This document shows positions 53,020 through 61,294 of a DNA stretch of 64,000 nucleotides, piece after piece. The notes beneath the pieces were generated by a model. The model was not told the DNA's origin, made no database searches, and was given only the letters and a program-made list of their open reading frames with translations. The DNA is taken from the NCBI GenBank assembly GCA_963838845.1, contig CAWISR010000003.1, positions 372,001 to 436,000 on the forward strand, read 5' to 3'. The stretch comes from CAVRXQ01 sp963838845. GTDB taxonomy: Bacteria > Actinomycetota > Acidimicrobiia > Acidimicrobiales > Bog-793. The position numbers and the translations under genes are program-made. Numbering within the stretch: the first letter of the stretch is position 1; each line of letters begins with the position of its first letter.

Positions 53020-54042
53020 ATGGAATATCGCACGCTCGGCCACACAGGCGTAGAGGTGAGTGCGCTGTGCCTCGGGGCGATGATGTTCGGCGAATGGGGC
53101 AATCCTGATCACGACGCCAGCATCGCGATCATCCACCGAGCGATCGACGCTGGCATCAACTTCATCGACACCGCGGACGTGTACTCCCAGGGCGAGTCCG
53201 AAGAGATCGTCGGAAAGGCACTGGCGAACTACCGGAGAGACGAGATCGTGCTCGCGACGAAGGTGCACGGTCAGATGGCCGAAGGGAGAAATCGCTCCGG
53301 CAACTCGCGTCGGTGGATCCTCGCTGAGTGCGAGGCGAGTCTCCGCCGTCTCGGCACCGATTACATCGACCTGTACCAGGTCCACCGGCCGGATCCCTCG
53401 GTCGACGTTGCAGAGACGCTCTCTGCGCTCACCGACCTGGTGCGTCAAGGAAAGGTCCGCTACTTCGGCAGCTCGACGTTCCCGGCGCACGAGATCGTCG
53501 AGGCGCAGTGGACGGCCGAACGCCGCTTGACCGAGCGCTTCGTCACCGAACAGCCGCCCTACTCGATCCTGGTACGCGGCATCGAGGCCGATGTCTTGCC
53601 GGTTTGCGAGCGTTACGGAATGGGTGTCATCCCCTGGAGCCCGCTCGCCGGTGGCTGGCTGTCGGGCCGCTTCGGCGCGGGGAAGGAGAACTCCAGTCGC
53701 CGCGCGGACCGCATCCCCGGTCGCTACGACCTTTCGCTTCCCGAGAACCAGCGCAAGCTCGAGATCGTCGACCGACTCGTCGGCGTGGCCGAAGGCGCGG
53801 GACTCACCCTGGTCGAGCTCGCGATCGGGTTTGTGCTCTCGCATCGCGCCGTGACCTCGCCCATCGTCGGACCGCGGACGATGGATCACCTCGAGCCGCT
53901 GCTGAAGGCGGCCGACGTGCGTTTGTCCTCCGACGTCCTCGATCGCATCGACGAGATCGCGCCGCCGGGTGTGAACCTGAACCGCTTCGATGGCGGTTAC
54001 ACGCCGCCAGCGCTCGCCGACCCAGCGCTGAGGCGGAGGTAG
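53020..54042 (+). CDS. Aldo/keto reductase
   Basis: 340 residues, NADPH-dependent (alpha/beta)8 barrel. MEYRTLGHTGVEVSALCLGA start; catalytic Asp/Tyr in INFIDTADVYSQGESE; Lys in VLATKVHG; His in YIDLYQVHRPD; IPWSPLAGGWLSGR. ATG 53020 after GAGGAGG. Substrate unknown. Confidence 0.93.
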   Translation: MEYRTLGHTGVEVSALCLGAMMFGEWGNPDHDASIAIIHRAIDAGINFIDTADVYSQGESEEIVGKALANYRRDEIVLATKVHGQMAEGRNRSGNSRRWILAECEASLRRLGTDYIDLYQVHRPDPSVDVAETLSALTDLVRQGKVRYFGSSTFPAHEIVEAQWTAERRLTERFVTEQPPYSILVRGIEADVLPVCERYGMGVIPWSPLAGGWLSGRFGAGKENSSRRADRIPGRYDLSLPENQRKLEIVDRLVGVAEGAGLTLVELAIGFVLSHRAVTSPIVGPRTMDHLEPLLKAADVRLSSDVLDRIDEIAPPGVNLNRFDGGYTPPALADPALRRR

Positions 54043-54070
54043 CCGAGCGCTCTGCGACGGTTAAACCGGG

Positions 54071-54088
54071 CGAAGTCACCCGACTTCG
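54071..54088. terminator. Hairpin between convergent genes
   Basis: CGAAGTC-ACCC-GACTTCG, perfect seven-base stem 28 bases after the aldo/keto reductase stop, facing the LCP gene. No T-run. Confidence 0.5.
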
Positions 54089-54167
54089 TCGCCGAAATTT
54101 GTCGTCCAGGCGTCGTTTCGCGACGGTGACGTCGTTTGGCTTCGACGCGCTGGGACGTCGCGCTGAG

Positions 54168-55901
54168 CTATTTCGACGGGCAGGCTCTCGGGTCCCAGGG
54201 TGCGAGCGGAGTGGTCGAGGAGGTCGGCGCGGAGAAGTTCGAGTTCGTCGTCGTGGTGGCGCCGGAGTTGCCCTGGGCCGACGGCATTGGCGAGGCAACA
54301 CTCGAGCCCCTGTTCGTCGTCACGAGCGCTTTCGTGGTCACGTGGGCAACTGTGAGATCCGATCCGGCGATCACGCTGACGTCTGCGTCGGCTGCCGGCT
54401 GGCCCTCGGCCATCACCGTCGTTCCCGAAAGTGACGAGAGGACCCGACGGGCCTGGTTGAGGTGACCCTTCGCGTAGACGACGGTCGTCTCTGAGACCGG
54501 CCCCACGTAGTTCGTTGCCGTCGTCGGAACGATCTTGTAGCCGAGGCCGTGCAGCTGCGAGGCGAGCGAAGCGGTGTTCGAGGCCGAGTTGGTCCCGTCG
54601 ATCACCGAGACACTGACCGACGTCGGACTGATCGAGTCCCACGTCGGCTTGATGCCGAGGAACTCGTCGATCGTCTGCTGGTCCTGCGGCGCAGAGGGGA
54701 AGATGACGTCGCCGTAGTTGTAACCCTTGTAGTAGTAGGTCGCAGCGTCGACGACGATCGGCAACGTGTACTGAGGCGCGTGGCTGAAGCTCGAGTCCTT
54801 CACCGCGATGGCGAGATCAACCATCTCACGATCGCCGAGCGCGCTGTCGACGGTGAGGTCCGGCGCGATCGCTCCGATCAGCGCGTTGTCGGTGAAGGGG
54901 TCGCCGAGGCCGCGCTTTTGTACGGCTGACGCCACGACGCGCAGGAACTCGTGGACGCGGATGATGCGACCGAGATCACCGCTGCCGTCGTATGAACCGC
55001 CGGAGTCGGACGTGTAGTAGACGCCCGAAGCGGTTGCAGCATTGATCGCCGCGTAATTGATCTTCTGGCCCTTCGTGAAGTAGTAGAGGTGGCGGGAGCG
55101 CACGAGCGCGAGCGCCTCGGTTCCCTTCAGGATTTGGCAGCCCGTGTGGGTGATGCTCAGCGGCGGATTCTCGGCGTCGTAGAGGCGGTCGGGGAAGTCC
55201 ATCTTCACGCCACCCAAGATGTTCACGATGTTCGTGAACGTGCCGAAGTTCAGATCGACGAAGTGGTTGATCGGAATGCCGAAATCCTGGGTGATCGCCT
55301 CGATGAGCTGGCCCGGTCCGTCCGCGAGCGCGGCGTCGATCTTGTTGTAGAGGCCACCGGCGCGGGCGTTCGGCACGAATGTGTCTCGGGGGATCGAGAG
55401 CAGCGACAGTTGGTGGGTTTTCGGCACGATGCGGACAATCATCACGACGTCGCTGTTGATGCCGTTTACGCCGGCTGCGCACTCCTTGACAAACACGGGG
55501 ATGTTCGTCGCCGCGCAACGGTTTGTTGAGCCGATGAGGAGGATGTTCTCAGGCTTGTGGAGGACGCCTGGAGCCTCGATCCCCGCATGCAGGTGGATGC
55601 GGTTGATCTGGGCGAATCGGTAGATCACATAGCCGGCGACAGCGCCGACGACGATGACGATCAGTGCGACGATCGCGATTCCGGTCCGCGTCAGCCTCCG
55701 TCGCAAGACGCTGCGGCGCGCCTTTTTCGCTCGACGGCGGACTCGGTAGTTGTGCAGGCCGGAGCGGAAAGCGGCCGCCCGAGATCGGTCACGGGCCGGT
55801 TCCCCGGCCGCGTTTGGCGGCGATTCGTCCTCGGAAGTGAGTTCGGAGGTCGGTGCGGGCGGCGCGGGCGCGCTGGGAGGCGTGGGGGGATTCTCCGACA
55901 T
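54168..55901 (-). CDS. LytR-CpsA-Psr (LCP) family cell-wall ligase
   Basis: 577 residues: a disordered Pro-rich cytoplasmic tail, one membrane helix (about 75-97), then the LCP domain with NILLIGSTNRC, INSDVVMIVRIVPKTHQLSL, SIPRDTFV and ALVRSRHLYYF. A LytR_C domain (VSVSVIDGTNSASNTASLAS) and a Ser/Thr/Pro tail follow. LCP enzymes transfer undecaprenyl-linked glycopolymers to peptidoglycan. The arginines and aspartates of the active site are present. Confidence 0.93.
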   Translation of the reverse strand: MSENPPTPPSAPAPPAPTSELTSEDESPPNAAGEPARDRSRAAAFRSGLHNYRVRRRAKKARRSVLRRRLTRTGIAIVALIVIVVGAVAGYVIYRFAQINRIHLHAGIEAPGVLHKPENILLIGSTNRCAATNIPVFVKECAAGVNGINSDVVMIVRIVPKTHQLSLLSIPRDTFVPNARAGGLYNKIDAALADGPGQLIEAITQDFGIPINHFVDLNFGTFTNIVNILGGVKMDFPDRLYDAENPPLSITHTGCQILKGTEALALVRSRHLYYFTKGQKINYAAINAATASGVYYTSDSGGSYDGSGDLGRIIRVHEFLRVVASAVQKRGLGDPFTDNALIGAIAPDLTVDSALGDREMVDLAIAVKDSSFSHAPQYTLPIVVDAATYYYKGYNYGDVIFPSAPQDQQTIDEFLGIKPTWDSISPTSVSVSVIDGTNSASNTASLASQLHGLGYKIVPTTATNYVGPVSETTVVYAKGHLNQARRVLSSLSGTTVMAEGQPAADADVSVIAGSDLTVAHVTTKALVTTNRGSSVASPMPSAQGNSGATTTTNSNFSAPTSSTTPLAPWDPRACPSK

Positions 55902-55977
55902 TGAGAGACGAGGCTACGCGCTCTCGGGCCGTGCGCGTATGCACGCCGAGTCGAAGAACGCGCAGCGCCCCAACTCT

Positions 55978-56838
55978 TCAGATGTGGATATGCCAGATGG
56001 AGTCGATGCGTTCGACGACGTAGCGCCCGAGGATTTCGGTTCCGGCTGGCGGATCGACGTGCACGCCATCTGCATCACGCACCTGCACGAGGCTGCCGCC
56101 GACGGGGAGGTACTCGGCGTAGCCACCCGCCGAGGTCGAAAAGAGCTTCCACGTCGGAACGAACCACGCCCCGGCATGGACGTGAGCCTGGGCGAGGTAG
56201 ATCGCGTTCAGCGTCGCCATGTCCGCGCTGAACGTCGGGCTCCCCATGATTGGCAATCCGACCCACAACACGCGCACGCCCTTTGCGATCGCCTCGCTCA
56301 TCAACCACGCGACGCGGGCGTTGTAGTTCCTGATGAAGACCGCCGTCCCGGGTTGCGTTGGCCCGCTCGCGACCTCCATCCCTTGCCAATCGTTCGCGCC
56401 GAGCATCACAACGACGAGCTTTGGATGGACGGAGGCGATCTCGCTGCTCAGTGTTGTTGACCAGTTGTAGTACGAGATGTTTGTCAAACCAGTGTCTCCG
56501 ACCGCGTCCTCGACAAGGCGCGTGAGCGGGTCCGCCCCGAGCACCTGCGACATTCCGTATTGCAAGTCGAGGCCAAGCGAATCACCGATCACGAGAATGG
56601 TGAGCCGATGCGCGCGTGTGGGCTGACCGACGCCGTAGGTGCGCCGTGACCGTGTCGCAAAGTGCGGACGACGTGAACGGACGGCCGCCGCGGTGGCGCT
56701 CGCGAGCAGCGGCGACGCGCCGATCAGCAACGAGAAAACGACGCAAAGGATTCCGGCGCCCGCCCTGGGCGCGCCCGCACGGGGCGTGCGCGACCGGCGG
56801 CGATGCCGTGCCATGGGCCGCTCGGGGATGCGCTTCAT
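55978..56838 (-). CDS. Secreted SGNH/GDSL-type hydrolase (DUF459-like)
   Basis: About 286 residues from ATG 56838. Signal peptide GILCVVFSLLIGASPLLASA; block I VIGDSLGLDL with nucleophile Ser; block III VMLGANDWQ; block V DADGVHVDPPAG with Asp and His. SGNH enzymes of this type act on O-acetyl groups of envelope polysaccharides in other bacteria. The neighbouring LCP gene supports an envelope role. Confidence 0.85.
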   Translation of the reverse strand: MKRIPERPMARHRRRSRTPRAGAPRAGAGILCVVFSLLIGASPLLASATAAAVRSRRPHFATRSRRTYGVGQPTRAHRLTILVIGDSLGLDLQYGMSQVLGADPLTRLVEDAVGDTGLTNISYYNWSTTLSSEIASVHPKLVVVMLGANDWQGMEVASGPTQPGTAVFIRNYNARVAWLMSEAIAKGVRVLWVGLPIMGSPTFSADMATLNAIYLAQAHVHAGAWFVPTWKLFSTSAGGYAEYLPVGGSLVQVRDADGVHVDPPAGTEILGRYVVERIDSIWHIHI

Positions 56839-56863
56839 CGCCTGTCCGTCGGGGGGTGTCTGA

Positions 56864-58012
56864 TCAGACGGAGTCGAGCGCCCGACGCAAATCCGCAACG
56901 AGGTCCTCAGCCGACTCGAGTCCGACGCTGATGCGAACGAGCTGTGGCGGGACGGCGTTCGTCGTGCCGGCGGTGCTCGCGTGGGTCATCTTCGCCGGGT
57001 GTTCGATAAGGCTCTCGACCGCGCCGAGGCTCTCCGCGAGCGTGAAGATCTCTGTTCGCTCGCATACCTCGAGCGCCGCCTTCTCACCGGCGAGCAGGGT
57101 GAAACTCACCATGCCGCCAAACGCCCGCATCTGGCGGCGGGCGATCTCGTGACCGGGGTGCTCGGTGAGGGACGGGTGGAAAACCCTTTCGACCGCCGCG
57201 TGCCCGCGCAGCATGGCAACGACGGCTAGGGCGTTGTCGCAGTGTCGCTCCATCCGCACCGCAAGCGTCTTTGCCCCGCGTTGGACGAGATAGCAGTCGA
57301 AAGGTGACGGCACCGCTCCTGCCGCGTTCTGCAGGAAATGGAGGCGTTCGGCGATTGCTGCGTCGTTCGTCGCGGCGAAACCGCCGACAACGTCGGAGTG
57401 TCCGCCGAGATACTTCGTCGTCGAGTGGACGACGATGTCCGCGCCGAGAGAGAGCGGCTGCTGGAGATACGGGGTCGCGAACGTGTTGTCGACGACGACG
57501 ATCGCGCCCAGCTGGTGCGCCGCCTCGGCGACCTCAGCGATATCGACGATGTCGAGTAACGGATTCGTCGGCGTCTCTATCCACACCATGCGGGTCCGCT
57601 GTCCCGACAGCAGGCTGGGGTTCGAGACGTCACCGGTCGTGACGACGACGCCGAATCTGGAATGGACGCTCATCGCCAGCCGGTACGTGCCGCCGTAGCT
57701 GTCGGTCTGCATGACGAGCCGGTCGCCCGGATCCAGGAGCCGCATGATGGCGTCCTCGGCGGCGAGGCCGCTCGCAAAAGCGACGCCGAACGATGCCCGT
57801 TCCAGCAGGGCGAGGTGCGACTCAAGGCTCCGTCGCGAGGGGTTATCGGTCCGCGAGTACTCATAGCCGCGGTCGGATCCGACGGCATCCTGCTCGAATG
57901 TCGATGTGAGGTAGACGGGCGTGTTGAGCGCGCCAGTCGCCGGATCCGACGGCCATCCGCCGTGGACCGCGTCCGTCTCGAACCCGCGCGACCGCCCGTT
58001 GCCCTCGCTCAT
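56864..58012 (-). CDS. Cystathionine gamma-lyase/synthase (PLP)
   Basis: 382 residues of the Cys/Met-metabolism PLP family: YEYSRTDNPSRRSLE, ETPTNPLLDIVDI, VVDNTFATPYLQQPL, PLP Lys 200 in HSTTKYLGGHSD. Start overlaps the CBS stop (ATGA). With CBS it forms a reverse transsulfuration pair; gamma-lyase and gamma-synthase activities cannot be separated by eye. Confidence 0.93.
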   Translation of the reverse strand: MSEGNGRSRGFETDAVHGGWPSDPATGALNTPVYLTSTFEQDAVGSDRGYEYSRTDNPSRRSLESHLALLERASFGVAFASGLAAEDAIMRLLDPGDRLVMQTDSYGGTYRLAMSVHSRFGVVVTTGDVSNPSLLSGQRTRMVWIETPTNPLLDIVDIAEVAEAAHQLGAIVVVDNTFATPYLQQPLSLGADIVVHSTTKYLGGHSDVVGGFAATNDAAIAERLHFLQNAAGAVPSPFDCYLVQRGAKTLAVRMERHCDNALAVVAMLRGHAAVERVFHPSLTEHPGHEIARRQMRAFGGMVSFTLLAGEKAALEVCERTEIFTLAESLGAVESLIEHPAKMTHASTAGTTNAVPPQLVRISVGLESAEDLVADLRRALDSV

Positions 58013-59676
58013 CGCTGGCCACCCGCGAGCGCGGCGAGCACATCCGAACGGGTGATCACGCCGACCGGATGACCGCGGTCGAGCACGAGCAGCGCCGGCG
58101 CCTTTTCCAAGCGGTCAACGGCGATCTGCACCTGCTCGCCGATCCCGATCGTCGGCAACGGCTCGCCCATCACGTCGCCGATCGAGCGCTCGAGCGCCGA
58201 CGAATCGGCGAAGACCTGTTCCATGAGGTCTCGCTCGGTCACCGCGCCGACGACTTCTGCGAGGACGACCGGGGGTTCGTGCTTCACGACCGGCAGCTGG
58301 CTGACGTCGTACTCGCGCAGGATCTCGATCGCCTGGCGGACCGTCTCTTCTGGATGAGTATGAACGAGGGGCGGGAGCGCCGGGTCGCGCGCCGCGAGCA
58401 CCTCGCCAAGGGAGCGCCCGACCTGGGTCGTGAAGCCGTAGTCGGCCATCCACGCGTCGTTGTAGAGCTTGGAGAGGTAGCCGCGTCCGGAATCCGGGAT
58501 GAGAACGACAACGACGGCGTCGGCCGGAAGCTCGCGCGCGACGCTGAGCGCGGCGGCAACCGCCGTGCCGCCCGAACCGCCGAGCAGCAGCCCTTCTTCC
58601 CTCGTCACCCGGCGCGCGGTGGCGAAGCTTTCGGCGTCCGAGACCGCGATGACTTGGTCGACGACTGACGGGTCATAGGTCGACGGCCAGAAGTCCTCGC
58701 CGATTCCCTCGACGAGGTACGGCCGCCCCGTCCCGCCGGAGTAGACGGAACCCTCCGGGTCGGCGCCGACGATCACCACCGACGCGTTCTGCGCTTTCAG
58801 GAAACGGCCGATACCTGTGACCGTCCCCCCAGTGCCGATGCCGGCGACGAAGTGGGTGACCCGTCCCTTCGTCTGTTCCCAGATCTCTCTGCCCGCCGTT
58901 TCGTACTGTGCGAGCGGGTTGTTCGGGTTGTGGTACTGGTCCGGCTTCCATGCGAGCGGAATCTCCCGCGCCAAGCGGTCAGAGACCGAGTAGTACGAGT
59001 CCGGGTGCTCGGGTGGAATAGACGTCGGGCAGACGACGACCTCGGCGCCGTAGGCGCGCAGGAGGGCGATTTTGTCCGAGGCGACCTTGTCCGGGCAGAC
59101 GAACACGCACTTGTAGTGGCGCCTCGCGGCGACAATGGCGAGACCTACCCCGGTGTTGCCGCTCGTCGGTTCGACGATCGTCGACCCGGGAACGAGCAAG
59201 CTTTCTCGTTCCGCTGCGTCGATCATCGCAAGCGCGATGCGGTCCTTCGATGAGCCCCCGGGATTGAAAAGTTCGAGTTTGCCGAGCAGAGTGCACTCGA
59301 CGTCTTTTGCGGTCCGATCGAGTCGCATCATCGGGGTGTTGCCGATGAGGTCGAGGAGCGAGTCGACGGCGTCGATCTCCGGCCCGGGATCCGAGATCCG
59401 GCGGACATCAACACCCTCGAGTGCGCGGGCGAACTCCGCGGGGACGATTTCGTCGGTAAACAGCTCCGTCGGCATGCCGGCATGGCGAATTGACGCAGCG
59501 ACGCGTGCCGCGTCGTCGATCGGACCGCAGATACCGACGCGACGCGGAATGCGCGCCCTCAAAACGCCAGCGAGCGCGTCGAGCGAATCTCCTTCGACGA
59601 AGCGGTAAACGAGGCGGGCGCGGTCTTCGAGACGCGACGGCACCCGACCCCCTCCCACGACCACAAGGATGTCCAT
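58009..59676 (-). CDS. Cystathionine beta-synthase with N-terminal extension and CBS domains
   Basis: 555 residues. Residues 1-100 are an extra domain (MDILVVVGGGRVPSRLEDRA, GICGPIDDAARVAASI) not usual in bacterial enzymes. The PLP fold follows: DLIGNTPMMRL, PLP Lys 144 in GGSSKDR, SGNTGVGLA, GTGGTVTGIGRF. A pair of regulatory CBS domains closes the protein (about 430-555, e.g. DVSQLPVVKHE, GVITRSDVLAAL). The ATG follows GGAGGAACC, so the extension is translated. Condenses homocysteine and serine. Coupled to the gamma-lyase gene. Confidence 0.93.
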   Translation of the reverse strand: MDILVVVGGGRVPSRLEDRARLVYRFVEGDSLDALAGVLRARIPRRVGICGPIDDAARVAASIRHAGMPTELFTDEIVPAEFARALEGVDVRRISDPGPEIDAVDSLLDLIGNTPMMRLDRTAKDVECTLLGKLELFNPGGSSKDRIALAMIDAAERESLLVPGSTIVEPTSGNTGVGLAIVAARRHYKCVFVCPDKVASDKIALLRAYGAEVVVCPTSIPPEHPDSYYSVSDRLAREIPLAWKPDQYHNPNNPLAQYETAGREIWEQTKGRVTHFVAGIGTGGTVTGIGRFLKAQNASVVIVGADPEGSVYSGGTGRPYLVEGIGEDFWPSTYDPSVVDQVIAVSDAESFATARRVTREEGLLLGGSGGTAVAAALSVARELPADAVVVVLIPDSGRGYLSKLYNDAWMADYGFTTQVGRSLGEVLAARDPALPPLVHTHPEETVRQAIEILREYDVSQLPVVKHEPPVVLAEVVGAVTERDLMEQVFADSSALERSIGDVMGEPLPTIGIGEQVQIAVDRLEKAPALLVLDRGHPVGVITRSDVLAALAGGQR

Positions 59677-59756
59677 GGTTCCTCCGGTCGAGATTTCAGC
59701 ACATCGACGTCGCCAATCGCGCCCGACGACGACGCGGTTGCGACACCGCTCGGCGT

Positions 59757-60719
59757 TCAGTCGTGGCGCCCCAAGAAGTCGCCGACGGCCGCCATGTACT
59801 CGTCGCGCTCTTCCCAGAAGGGCATGTGGGAGGAGTTCTCGAGGATCAACTGCTCGCAGTCAGGCACCCCGGCGACGATCTCTTGTTGGATCTCGAGGGT
59901 CGCTTCGTCATGGCGGCCCGAGACGACGAGTACCGGCGCCCGAATCTCCCCGAGCCTGTCGACCACCGACCAGCCCGTAAACGAGCCGGTGTTGTGAAAC
60001 TCCGTCGGTCCGTTAGTCGTGAAATAGACCGTCGGGTCGTCGTCCATGTAGGCGAAACTCCGTTCCACCGGATCTGGACGCGGCGTGAGGCGACACACGT
60101 GACGGTCGTAAAAGACGCGCGCGGCGGCGAGGTATTCGGGATCACCCGTGGTTCCGGCGATCTCGTGCCGCCGGAGCGTTGCTTCGACGTCCGCCGGGAG
60201 TTCAGCGCGTAGGCCGGTCACGGCCTTCGTGAACGACGGGTAGGCCGCCGCCGTGTTCGAAAGGACGGCGGATCGCAAGCCTTTTGGAGCCGTGAGGAGA
60301 TGCTCGAGCGCGAGCATGCCTCCCCAGGACTGGCCGAGGATGTGATAGCGGTTTTCGATTCCGAGGTGTTCGACGAGGCGCGAGAGCTCGTCGACAAAGA
60401 GCCCGACGGTGAAGAATTCGGCCCCCCGATCGCGAAAGTGCGTCGAGCTGCCGTTGCCCGTCTGGTCGTAGAAGATCACGGCGCGGCCGTCAGCGGTGAG
60501 GTCGATCATCGAGAGCAGATAGTCATGCGTCGCGCCCGGGCCGCCGTGGATCGTGACGAGCGGGGCCGGCCGGCGGTGAGATCGCGTATCGAGGTCGCCG
60601 ACCACCATGTACCAGGTGCGAAGCTCGCCGTACTCGACGACGCCCTCGACGACCGCGACGTCTAGTCCCCCAAGGTCTGTCAACCGTCCCTCCCGAGTCT
60701 TCTCCGACATCGACGTCAT
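59757..60719 (-). CDS. Proline iminopeptidase-like alpha/beta hydrolase
   Basis: About 320 residues from ATG 60719 (a second ATG nine bases later). Oxyanion motif TIHGGPGATHDYLL, nucleophile elbow GQSWGGMLALEHL, catalytic Asp near VSGRHDEATLE and His in ENSSHMPFWEE. Members cleave N-terminal proline or amino-acid amides. Starts four bases after the DUF3293 gene stop. Confidence 0.9.
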   Translation of the reverse strand: MTSMSEKTREGRLTDLGGLDVAVVEGVVEYGELRTWYMVVGDLDTRSHRRPAPLVTIHGGPGATHDYLLSMIDLTADGRAVIFYDQTGNGSSTHFRDRGAEFFTVGLFVDELSRLVEHLGIENRYHILGQSWGGMLALEHLLTAPKGLRSAVLSNTAAAYPSFTKAVTGLRAELPADVEATLRRHEIAGTTGDPEYLAAARVFYDRHVCRLTPRPDPVERSFAYMDDDPTVYFTTNGPTEFHNTGSFTGWSVVDRLGEIRAPVLVVSGRHDEATLEIQQEIVAGVPDCEQLILENSSHMPFWEERDEYMAAVGDFLGRHD

Positions 60720-60723
60720 CCAC

Positions 60724-61203
60724 TCACGCGCCGAGCACCTCGATCCTCCATCCAACCTCGACGCGGCTCGCGTCTTCGCACGGGACGACTGCCCACGCCG
60801 ACGGCGTCCACGAGAAGATCGCATCCTGGTCGTAACGCCGAGCCGCCCGGATCACGTCGGCTTCGTCGAGGCCGTGGATCGCGATCCCTTCTTCGAAGTA
60901 GTCCGATTCGGGATCGCGTCCGATTGCCCTCCATGTCGTGACGTTTTGGACGACGAGTTCTGCTTCGAGCGAACGTTGCCGTTCGCGATTGATTTCGATT
61001 GGCAGGGGATCCGCTCCGGGATTCCACGCGGTCATGATGAACAGCGGTGGTGAGAAGGCATCCGGCCAAGCGCCGACGTCGCCACTGGGCGCGGGGTGGA
61101 TCCGCAGTTTGTCATCGTGCGAGAGCTCGAGGTCGACGATCGTCCGCAGGTAGAGGTCCCAGGTTGGTGTCGTCACAATTCGCTCAGACGCTACGCGCGC
61201 CAA
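60724..61203 (-). CDS. DUF3293 protein
   Basis: 159 residues. FIMTAWNPGADPLPIEINRE is the family hallmark (TAWNP then N), with DYFEEGIAIHGLDEADVI and a QDAIFSWTPSAWAVVPC end. Small soluble protein of unknown function, coupled to the downstream hydrolase. Confidence 0.85.
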   Translation of the reverse strand: MARVASERIVTTPTWDLYLRTIVDLELSHDDKLRIHPAPSGDVGAWPDAFSPPLFIMTAWNPGADPLPIEINRERQRSLEAELVVQNVTTWRAIGRDPESDYFEEGIAIHGLDEADVIRAARRYDQDAIFSWTPSAWAVVPCEDASRVEVGWRIEVLGA

Positions 61204-61294
61204 TCAAACCGTTGTCTTGACGACTCGGTGGGTTCTCTAAACCCTCCGGGGACACCAAGGTTGGGAGTGAGCTCGGCTGCCGAGGTGCGGCGTG

